64,000 bases of DNA, from assembly GCF_014822185.1 (NCBI RefSeq), contig NZ_QVLR01000107.1, forward strand, positions 124,001-188,000, written 5' to 3'. Under the pieces are notes generated by a model. The model was not told where the DNA came from. It saw nothing but the letters and a program-made list of their open reading frames with translations, and made no database searches. The DNA comes from Azoarcus sp. Aa7 (lineage in GTDB: Bacteria > Pseudomonadota > Gammaproteobacteria > Burkholderiales > Rhodocyclaceae). Of the stretch, positions 24,326-31,571 are shown piece after piece (position 1 is the first letter of the stretch; the number at the start of each line of letters is the position of its first letter). Position numbers and translations under genes: made by a program.

Positions 24326-25612
24326 ATGCGCGACAACCCGAAGGAACTCGCGGCGCTGGGCAGGGCGGCCGATGTGCTTGCGGGGGGCGTTGCGGGTGGA
24401 ATTGCGCGTCGGCGTGCGGATTTTCCCATCCTCGCACGCACGGTGAATGACAGGCCGCTGGTGTATCTCGACAACGGCGCGACGAGCCAGAAACCGCGGT
24501 GCGTGATCGACGCCGAGGCGCATTACTACGAGCACCTCAACGCGAACGTGCATCGCGGCGTGCATCGCCTGAGCCAGGAGGCGACCGATGCCTACGAGGC
24601 CGCACGCGACACCGCGCGGGACTTCCTCAACGCCGCGCAGCGCGAGGAGATCGTGTTCGTGCGCGGCACCACCGAGGCGATCAATCTCGTCGCCAACAGC
24701 TTCGGTGCCCGTTTCCGCGCCGGGGACGAGATCCTGATCACCGGCATGGAGCACCACTCCAACATCGTGCCGTGGCAGCTCGCGTGCGAGCGCAGCGGGG
24801 CGGTGCTGAGGGTCGTGCCGGTCGACGACGACGGCGAGCTGGATGTGGCGGCCTTCGAGGCGCTGCTGTCGCCGCGCACGCGCATCGTCGGGCTGACGCA
24901 CGTGTCGAACGCGCTGGGCACGATCAATCCGGTGCGCGAACTGATCACGCTGGCGCATTCACGCGGCGTGCCCGTGCTGCTCGACGGCGCGCAGGCGGTG
25001 CCGCATCTGGCGATCGACGTGCAGGCGCTGGATTGCGACTTCTACGCCTTCTCGGGGCACAAGCTGTACGGGCCCACCGGCACCGGCGTGCTGTACGGGC
25101 GCCGCGCGCTGCTGGAGGCGATGCCGCCGTGGCAGGGCGGCGGCGACATGATCCGGCAGGTGAGTTTCGCGCGCACGACCTACAACGACCTGCCGTACAA
25201 GTTCGAGGCCGGTACCCCCAACATCGCCGGCGCGATCGCGCTGGCGGAGGCGATGCGCTACGTGCGCGAGGTCGGCTTCGATGCGATCGCGGCCCACGAA
25301 AGCGCGCTGCTGCGCGATGCGACCGAGCGTGCACGGGCTTTCCCCGGATTGCGCCTCATCGGCACGGCGCGCGAGAAGGCCGCGATCCTGTCCTTCGTGC
25401 TCGCGGACGTGCATGCGCACGACGTCGGTTCCATCCTCGACCATGAGGGGGTGGCCGTGCGCACCGGGCACCACTGCGCGATGCCGCTGATGGAGCGTTT
25501 CGGCGTCGCGGCGACCGTGCGCGCGTCGTTCGCGTTGTACAACACGCACGAGGACGTCGCGGCGCTGTTCGCTGCGCTGGAGAAGGTGCGGGAGGTGTTC
25601 GGCGATGCCTGA
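24326..25612 (+). CDS. sufS: Cysteine desulfurase SufS
   Basis: SufS is the PLP-dependent group II cysteine desulfurase that supplies sulfur as a persulfide for cluster assembly. The 428-aa product has VYLDNGATSQKP near the N-terminus, MEHHSNIVPWQ, the PLP-binding Lys246 in AFSGHKLYGPTG, and catalytic Cys384 in RTGHHCAMPLMERFG. It carries about 25 extra N-terminal residues before the usual start of homology (MRDNPKELAALGRAADVLAGG), which is within family variation; a downstream start is possible. It lies 21 bp after sufD, and sufU begins 8 bp before its stop. The usual acceptor is SufE or SufU; here SufU is adjacent. Confidence 0.95.
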   Translation: MRDNPKELAALGRAADVLAGGVAGGIARRRADFPILARTVNDRPLVYLDNGATSQKPRCVIDAEAHYYEHLNANVHRGVHRLSQEATDAYEAARDTARDFLNAAQREEIVFVRGTTEAINLVANSFGARFRAGDEILITGMEHHSNIVPWQLACERSGAVLRVVPVDDDGELDVAAFEALLSPRTRIVGLTHVSNALGTINPVRELITLAHSRGVPVLLDGAQAVPHLAIDVQALDCDFYAFSGHKLYGPTGTGVLYGRRALLEAMPPWQGGGDMIRQVSFARTTYNDLPYKFEAGTPNIAGAIALAEAMRYVREVGFDAIAAHESALLRDATERARAFPGLRLIGTAREKAAILSFVLADVHAHDVGSILDHEGVAVRTGHHCAMPLMERFGVAATVRASFALYNTHEDVAALFAALEKVREVFGDA

Positions 25613-26105
25613 TCTGCGCGACCTGTACCAGGAACTCATCATCGACCACGGCCGGCGGCCGCGCAATTTCGGCGCGCTCGCGGATGCGAATCACACTGCC
25701 GAGGGCTTCAATCCGCTGTGCGGCGACCGCATCACCCTGTTCGTGAAGACGCGCGACGGCGTGATCGAGGACGTGCGCTTCGAGGGCACCGGCTGCGCGA
25801 TCTCGACCGCGTCGGCGTCGCTGATGAGCGAGGCCTTGAAGGGCAGGACCGAGGCCGAGGCGCAGGCCTTGTTCGACGGTTTCCATGCGCTGGTCACCGG
25901 CCAGGGCGCCGCGGAGCCGCCGCTGCTGGGCAAACTGGAAGTGCTGGCCGGCGTCGCCGAATTCCCCGCGCGCGTGAAGTGCGCGACGCTCGCGTGGCAC
26001 ACGCTGCTCGCGGCGCTGCGCGACCAGTCGGCGCCGGTCACCACCGAGCAGGACGAACGAGGCGGAGCGGAGTCCGGCGGCACGGGACGGGCGGCAGATG
26101 GATAA
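25605..26105 (+). CDS. sufU: SUF sulfur acceptor SufU (IscU-like)
   Basis: SufU takes persulfide sulfur from SufS; in Gram-positive bacteria it is a zinc-dependent sulfur shuttle rather than a scaffold. The 166-aa protein has the three conserved Cys and one Asp: Cys39 and Asp41 in NPLCGD, Cys64 in GTGCAIS, and Cys126 in RVKCATLAWHTLL. About 20 residues are inserted between the second and third Cys compared with IscU, and the IscU HscA-binding LPPVK motif is absent; both are SufU traits. It overlaps sufS by 8 bp. The last 25 residues are low-complexity and poorly conserved. Confidence 0.92.
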   Translation: MPDLRDLYQELIIDHGRRPRNFGALADANHTAEGFNPLCGDRITLFVKTRDGVIEDVRFEGTGCAISTASASLMSEALKGRTEAEAQALFDGFHALVTGQGAAEPPLLGKLEVLAGVAEFPARVKCATLAWHTLLAALRDQSAPVTTEQDERGGAESGGTGRAADG

Positions 26106-26133
26106 GCGGGAAAGGAAGGGGAAGAGAGGCGAC

Positions 26134-26508
26134 ATGAGCATCTTCGATTGGCTGCACCGCGCCGAGAAGCTGAAGGCGACGGAGGTGCCGGCGCCCGCGG
26201 AGGCCGGCCTGCGGGCGGATGTGATCGCCGCGCTGCGCACCGTTTACGACCCGGAAATTCCGGTCAACATCTACGACCTGGGGCTGATCTACGGACTCGA
26301 CGTTGATGAGGAGTCCGGCAAGGTCGCCGTGCGCATGACCCTCACGGCACCGGGCTGCCCGGTCGCGGAGACCTTTCCCGGCACGGTGCAGTGTGCGGTC
26401 GAGGAGGTCTCGGGTGTCAGCGAGGCGAGCGTCGAGCTGGTGTGGGATCCGCCCTGGTCCGCGGCGCAGATGAGCGAGGCCGCGCGCTTGGAGCTGGGGC
26501 TGCTGTGA
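26134..26508 (+). CDS. sufT: SufT-like MIP18/DUF59 protein
   Basis: SufT proteins (MIP18/DUF59 family) act in Fe-S cluster maturation or delivery as auxiliary factors. The 124-aa product shows the DUF59 motif VIAALRTVYDPEIPVNIYDLGLIYGL, then VRMTLTAPGCPV with the conserved Cys, and ELVWDPPWSAAQMSEAARLELGL at the end. I chose the ATG at 26134 (GAGAGG just upstream, product MSIFDWLHRAEK). An ATG at 26098 overlaps the sufU stop and would add a basic 12-residue leader. The stop shares one base with the Rieske start (TGATG). Confidence 0.9.
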   Translation: MSIFDWLHRAEKLKATEVPAPAEAGLRADVIAALRTVYDPEIPVNIYDLGLIYGLDVDEESGKVAVRMTLTAPGCPVAETFPGTVQCAVEEVSGVSEASVELVWDPPWSAAQMSEAARLELGLL

Positions 26509-26831
26509 TGGCGGACTGGGTCGATGTCGCGAAGGTCGACGAATTCGGCGACGGGACGGTGCGCGTCGTGGCGCTGGAGGACGGCCGCGAGGTGGCGGTG
26601 TTCAACGTCGGCGGACGCTATTACGCGATCGAGGACCGTTGCAGCCACGAGGAAGAGGCCTTGTCGTGGGGTGTCGTCGAGGGCGACGAGGTGATCTGCC
26701 CGCGCCACGGCGCGCGCTTTTCCCTGGTAACGGGCGCGGCGCTCACGCTGCCGGCGTGCGAGCCGGTCGCGAACTTCGCGGTGCGCGTGGAGGCCGGCGT
26801 CGTGCAGGTCGACACGGCGTCCGCGCGCTGA
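26508..26831 (+). CDS. Rieske-type [2Fe-2S] ferredoxin
   Basis: A small soluble Rieske protein of 107 aa. The cluster ligands are the two pairs Cys45-x-His47 (CSHEE) and Cys64-x2-His67 (CPRHGARF), 16 residues apart, as in ferredoxin components of non-haem oxygenases and NirD-like proteins. There is no signal peptide or membrane segment. It is the last gene of the suf operon and is coupled to sufT, so it may act with cluster assembly or be an electron donor that receives its cluster from it; similar genes occur at the ends of SUF operons of other bacteria. Its electron partner cannot be told from sequence. Confidence 0.9.
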   Translation: MADWVDVAKVDEFGDGTVRVVALEDGREVAVFNVGGRYYAIEDRCSHEEEALSWGVVEGDEVICPRHGARFSLVTGAALTLPACEPVANFAVRVEAGVVQVDTASAR

Positions 26832-26861
26832 CGCGGACGGCACGGTCTTGGGCGTTGCCGT

Positions 26862-29045
26862 TCAGGTGGTTTCCAGCGCCTGTTGGGCGGCAATGTAGCG
26901 CACGACGTCCTCCGGCGGCACCGGCCGGCTGAAGCGGAAGCCCTGCATTACATCGCAGCCGTGCAGGCGCAGTGCGTCGATCTGGTTTTCCGTCTCGACG
27001 CCCTCGGCCAATACGTTGAGGCCAAAACCGCGGGCGATGCCGACGATCGCGCTGATCACCGGCGACTGGCTGCCGGTGGTTTCAAGGTCGCGGACGAAGG
27101 ATTGGTCGATCTTGATGGTATTGACGGGGAAGCGGCGCAGGTAATTCAGCGACGAGAAGCGCGTGCCGAAGTCGTCTATCGAGATGCGCAGACCATGCGT
27201 GCGCAGCTCCTGCACCTTGGCGATGACGGTTTCCGCGTCATCCATCAGCATGTTTTCGGTGATCTCGATTTCGATGCTCTCGGGCGGCAGCTGGTGGGTG
27301 CGGATCGGCTGCAGGATGCGCTCGACGATGTCGGCGCGGGTGAACTCGAGCGGCGAGATGTTCACGGCCACCTTCAGGTCGGCGATGCCGCGCTTGATCC
27401 AGATCGCCTGCTGGCGGCAGGCTTCGTTGAGGACCCAGTCGCTGATCGCGAAGATCAGGCCGCCTTCCTCGGCGAGCGGGATGAAGGTGTTGGGCCCAAG
27501 CAGGCCGCGTTCGGGATGTTCCCAGCGCACCAGGGCCTCGACGCCGGTGACGCGGCCGCGGCGGATGTCGACCTGCGGCTGGTAGTGCAGCGTCAGCTGG
27601 CCGCTTTCGATCGCGATGCGCAGTTCGTTGTCGAGATCCACGCGCTCGCTGTGGTTACGGCTCATCTCCTCCGTGTAGCGCAGGAAACCGTTCTTGCCCT
27701 GCACCTTGACCTGGCACATCGCGATGTCGGCGTCGCGCAGCAGGTGGTCCGGCGTTTCGGCGTCGTCGGGGAATACCGCGATGCCGATGCTCGCCGTGCA
27801 GCGGAAGTCGCGGCCGCCGACGGTGAAAGGCGTCTTCAGCGCCGCGGTGATCTTTTCCGCGATCGTGCGAACGGCCTCGGCGTCGGCAATGTCGGGCAGC
27901 AGGATCGTGAATTCGTCGCCGCTCTGGCGCGACATCGTGTCGCCGGCGCGCAGGCACTCGCGCACGCGACGGGCGAAGCTTTTCAACAGTTCGTCGCCCT
28001 CGAGCTGGCCGTGGGTGTCGTTCACGAGCTTGAAGCGGTCGAGGTCGATGTACATCAGCCCGACCACCTCGCCGCGGCGGCGCGCCTGGCTGATCGCGAG
28101 GTTGAGGCGGTCGCGGAACAGCACGCGGTTGGGCAGGCCGGTGAGGAGGTCGTGGTAGGTCTGGTAGCTGATCGTCTCCTCGGCGTGCTTGCGCTCGGTG
28201 ATGTCGCGCAGGACGCCCGCGGTGCCGACGAAGCGCTTCGCATCGCCCTCGTCGATTTCCTGCTGGTAGATGCCCTGCGAACTCAGCATCGCGACGATGG
28301 TGCGGTTTTCGAAGCTGCGCACGTCGAGGTTGCGGCAGCGCAGCCGGATTTCCTGGTTGGTCGTTGCGCGCAGGCCGACCCGGCGTTCGGCGAAGGCGCT
28401 GCGCGCCTGCTCCAGGTCCATGGGGTGTACGATCAGCGAGTAGTGCTTGCCGATGAGTTCGCCGCGGTTGTAGCCGAGCAGGGATTCGATGCGGCGGTTG
28501 AGGAAGACGAAGCAGCCTTCCGGGTCGAGCGTGTAGATGATGTCGGGCGAGTATTCGACGAGGAAGCGGTGCAGGCGCTCGGACTCTTCGAGGCGCGCGG
28601 TCATGCGTGCGTTCTCGCGTTCGAGGCGGCGTCGGCTGATGGCCTTGTCGACCGTCCGGATCAGATCTTCCGGGTCGGCGTGCTTGCGGATGAACTCGCA
28701 GGCGCCGCGCCGCAGCGCCAGGATCGCGGAGTCGATCGCGTCGTCGCCGCTGAAGACCACCACGGCGGTGTCGATGCCGGCCTCGCCCATCCACGCCATG
28801 ATCTCGGTGCCATGCATGTCGGGCAGGTGCAGGTCCAGCACCATGACGTCGATCTCGGTGTTGCCGAGGCACGCCATCGCGTCGGCGCCGTTGGCGCAGG
28901 TAAGGATCTCACGCCCTTCCGCGGCGAGAAGGGCGCCGTAGGCGTCACGGATGCGCGGTTCGTCATCTACGATCAGCACCCGCGCTACGGTCAGCGCGGC
29001 AGGTCCGGCCTTGCCTGCCAAGAACAGGCTCTTGCCAATCTCCAT
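26862..29045 (-). CDS. Response regulator with PAS, GGDEF and EAL domains
   Basis: A cytoplasmic c-di-GMP enzyme under two-component control, 727 aa. The order is receiver (about 20-140, phospho-acceptor Asp71 in VMVLDLHLP), PAS (about 155-295, ending in the typical GVLRDITERKHAEE), GGDEF (about 300-465) and EAL (about 475-720). The GGDEF site reads RQSGDEF, with Ser for the first Gly. The EAL domain keeps EALVRWEHP, LEITENMLMDD, IDDFGT and LAEGVET, so phosphodiesterase activity is likely. IDDFGTRFSS differs slightly from the usual GTGYSS. The start at 29045 has GGAG 8 bases upstream. It follows the HDOD-kinase gene by 47 bp, and that kinase is its probable partner. Confidence 0.93.
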   Translation of the reverse strand: MEIGKSLFLAGKAGPAALTVARVLIVDDEPRIRDAYGALLAAEGREILTCANGADAMACLGNTEIDVMVLDLHLPDMHGTEIMAWMGEAGIDTAVVVFSGDDAIDSAILALRRGACEFIRKHADPEDLIRTVDKAISRRRLERENARMTARLEESERLHRFLVEYSPDIIYTLDPEGCFVFLNRRIESLLGYNRGELIGKHYSLIVHPMDLEQARSAFAERRVGLRATTNQEIRLRCRNLDVRSFENRTIVAMLSSQGIYQQEIDEGDAKRFVGTAGVLRDITERKHAEETISYQTYHDLLTGLPNRVLFRDRLNLAISQARRRGEVVGLMYIDLDRFKLVNDTHGQLEGDELLKSFARRVRECLRAGDTMSRQSGDEFTILLPDIADAEAVRTIAEKITAALKTPFTVGGRDFRCTASIGIAVFPDDAETPDHLLRDADIAMCQVKVQGKNGFLRYTEEMSRNHSERVDLDNELRIAIESGQLTLHYQPQVDIRRGRVTGVEALVRWEHPERGLLGPNTFIPLAEEGGLIFAISDWVLNEACRQQAIWIKRGIADLKVAVNISPLEFTRADIVERILQPIRTHQLPPESIEIEITENMLMDDAETVIAKVQELRTHGLRISIDDFGTRFSSLNYLRRFPVNTIKIDQSFVRDLETTGSQSPVISAIVGIARGFGLNVLAEGVETENQIDALRLHGCDVMQGFRFSRPVPPEDVVRYIAAQQALETT

Positions 29046-29092
29046 GGAAGTTCTCCGGAGCGAGCGTCACGCATCGTGCGGACTCGCAAGCA

Positions 29093-31249
29093 TCATGAAA
29101 CCTGGACGCACGGCAGCAGGAGCGAGAGCGTCGTGCCCACGCCCGCCTTGCTGCGGCATGTAATTCTGCAGCCGATCCTGGCGGCGATGCTGCCCACGAT
29201 GGACAGGCCGTGGCCGCGATCGGCATTGCTGTGCGCCTGATCCGGGAAGGACAGGTTGCGGATCGCCTCGTCGGGCATCCCGGCACCGCTGTCTTCCATG
29301 CGGATCTCGACGTGTCGCCGTCCATTCTGCACGACGCCGTCGAACACCGAGATTTCGAAGCGCCCATCGCGGGGCGTCGCCTCGGCGGCGTTCTTCCACA
29401 GGTTAACGAGAATTTGTTTCAGACTGTCGGGGTCGCAGGCCGCGGGTTCGGCGTCGTCGCCGAGCCGGCTGGTGACGGCGATGCCCTTGTCGCCGAAGAG
29501 CGGCGCGCCATACAGGGCGAGCAGTTCGCGCACCAGCGCGGTGACGGCCACGGACGTCGCGGCGCCGGCTGGCGTCGGCACCTCGTTCATGCGCCGCACG
29601 ATGCCGGCGACGCGGTCGATCTCGTCACGCAATACGTCGATCTCGTGCCGTACGTCGCTATTTTCCGGCAGCTTCTGGTCGAGGATGCGCAGGTAGCTCT
29701 TGATGATCCCCAGCGGGTTGCCCACCTCGTGCACGATGCGCCGTGCCTGGCGGCGGAAGGCTGCGGCCGCTTCGTCCTCGGCCTGCTTGCGGCAGGCGGT
29801 CGCGTCCTGCCATGCCTCGACGCTCACGCCGCCGATGCGGCCGAAGTTGAGCAGCCAGGGCGTGCGGCGCTTGAGCCGCGCGTGGTCGGCGTGGCCGAGG
29901 GCGAAGAGCATCACGCCGACGGTGCGGCGCTTGCCGACCATCGGCAGCGCAAGGATGCCTTCGCTGCCGAATGCGCGTGCGAGCTGGCGGTCGAGCAGGG
30001 ATTCGCGCGGGGGGCGGGCCTCGTCGAAGCTGCTGCGGACTTCGCGCTCCGCGATCGCGCGTGTCGCGAGTCCGGCGTCGGTGCCGCGCGGGACGCGCGT
30101 CTGGCGGAAGATGGCGGCCTGGCCGGCACTCTCGCCACCGGTGAGCTCGCCCGAGTCTCGGTCGATGAGCAGGAAGCCCATGCGCGGCAGTTCGAACAGG
30201 ATGCGCGCGGATTCGCGCAGGGCGTTCAGCAGCTCGGTCTCGCTCGCGAGCTCGAACAGGTCCTGCTGCAACGGGTGCATGACCGCCATGTCGCGGATGT
30301 GCTCGGCCAGCGCGCGGTCCGCTTCGTGCGGCGCATGGGCGGGGGCGAGGATCGTGACGTTGGGGAGCGTGCGCTGCGGCGCGGCGTCGTCGGCCTCCGG
30401 CCGTGCCGCGACCCCCATGGCGGTGGCGATGACCTGCACGTGGTCGAGGGCGCGGGCCAGGATGCGTCCCGCGTCGAAATCCGAGCCGGTGCCGAAGAGC
30501 GTCGCCGCGAGCTCCTCGAAGGGGGCCAAGCCCGGCACGCCGCGCGCGAGCGCGTCGGCGAACCACACCAGGCGGGGCAGGTTTGAGGCGGTGGCGATTT
30601 CCTCTGCGCTCGCGTGGTGGAACAGGAGCGCATCGGCGAGTCCGCTGTCGAGGCGCCATTGGTCGGCAAGCCAAGTGCCCACCTCGCAGTGGTCGGTGGA
30701 CAGGCTGGTGCGTTCGAGCTCGGTCAGCTTGTCTTCATCTCCCGTCTGCGACAGCAGCCACGCGTACTGGTCGCCCAGCGATGATATGAGCACGAGCTGG
30801 CCCACATCGTGCAGGAGCCCGGCGAGATACGCCTCGCCGGGGTGCGGATAGCCGGTCGCGGCCGCCATTGCGCGGCTCGTCTCGGCCACGAGCAGCGAGT
30901 GGCGCCAGAAGTCGGTGAGATCGACGGAAACGGTTCCGGGATCGGCGTCGAACAGCCGCTTGACCGCGAGGCAGGTGGCCATGGCGCGCACCATGCGGGT
31001 TCCGAGCAGCGAGACGCAGGACTTGATGTCGCTCGCAGGGGTGTTGCGGTAGAACGCGGCCGAATTGGCGGCGGTCAGGATGCGCGCGCTGAGCGCGGGA
31101 TCCTGGCTCACGACCGCGGCGAGGGAGTCGATCGTCGAGGATTCGTCGTCCAGTTGCTGAATCAGGCGCAGCAGCACCTGAGGCAGCGGAGGGACGTTCG
31201 CGCCTTCGATTGCAGCCGTGACGGCTTGCGGAAGCTGTAGATCGCGCAT
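29093..31249 (-). CDS. HDOD-GAF-histidine kinase hybrid sensor
   Basis: A 718-aa cytoplasmic sensor of unusual build. An N-terminal HDOD domain (about 10-230: PPLPQVLLRLIQQLDDE, VSQDPALSARILTAANSAAFY, YLAGLLHDVGQLVL) is followed by a GAF-like region (about 330-480). A HisKA-like helix with the candidate phospho-His in RRIVHEVGNPLGIIKSYL comes next, then an HATPase domain (N-box LVNLWKNAAEAT, G1 DSGAGMPD, G2 RGHGLSIV). HDOD domains usually recruit partner signalling proteins. The start is uncertain: 31249 gives MRDLQLPQAV close to the domain edge; 31309 is another in-frame ATG. The REC-PAS-GGDEF-EAL protein is the next gene and likely receives the phosphate. Confidence 0.9.
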   Translation of the reverse strand: MRDLQLPQAVTAAIEGANVPPLPQVLLRLIQQLDDESSTIDSLAAVVSQDPALSARILTAANSAAFYRNTPASDIKSCVSLLGTRMVRAMATCLAVKRLFDADPGTVSVDLTDFWRHSLLVAETSRAMAAATGYPHPGEAYLAGLLHDVGQLVLISSLGDQYAWLLSQTGDEDKLTELERTSLSTDHCEVGTWLADQWRLDSGLADALLFHHASAEEIATASNLPRLVWFADALARGVPGLAPFEELAATLFGTGSDFDAGRILARALDHVQVIATAMGVAARPEADDAAPQRTLPNVTILAPAHAPHEADRALAEHIRDMAVMHPLQQDLFELASETELLNALRESARILFELPRMGFLLIDRDSGELTGGESAGQAAIFRQTRVPRGTDAGLATRAIAEREVRSSFDEARPPRESLLDRQLARAFGSEGILALPMVGKRRTVGVMLFALGHADHARLKRRTPWLLNFGRIGGVSVEAWQDATACRKQAEDEAAAAFRRQARRIVHEVGNPLGIIKSYLRILDQKLPENSDVRHEIDVLRDEIDRVAGIVRRMNEVPTPAGAATSVAVTALVRELLALYGAPLFGDKGIAVTSRLGDDAEPAACDPDSLKQILVNLWKNAAEATPRDGRFEISVFDGVVQNGRRHVEIRMEDSGAGMPDEAIRNLSFPDQAHSNADRGHGLSIVGSIAARIGCRITCRSKAGVGTTLSLLLPCVQVS

Positions 31250-31571
31250 TGCAGAGATTATTCGATCGCCGAATCGCACTGTCCGTGATGGGTACTGCAG
31301 CCTGCGCATTTCGCTCGGGGGCGTCGCACTGATACTGTCTGTCGACAATAACCTGTTAGTGATAGTAACGGAAGATTCGGCGTCTGCGCAGGCTTGCCCG
31401 GGATCGGGCGGCGCTTGTTTTGTTGAAGTGAGCAATTTTCACGCACGCTCCGGTCTCGCCGCCATTGCGCAACGGCCATTGCGATCCATGCTGAGAACAG
31501 GTCGCGGGCCGTCGAGGGGATGCGGTCCGGCCAAGGGGGCGCCAGAAGCGGGGCGCGGACCGGAGACAGGG
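31250..31571. promoter_or_regulatory. Divergent intergenic region, HDOD kinase / P-type ATPase
   Basis: This 322-bp gap has no gene signature. It is locally less GC-rich around 31325-31385, where a TGTCGACA palindrome and repeated GTGATAGT/CTGATACT-like words occur. These could hold promoters for either direction, but I could not assign boxes. CGGAGACAGGG before 31572 is the ribosome site for the ATPase. Confidence 0.35.
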
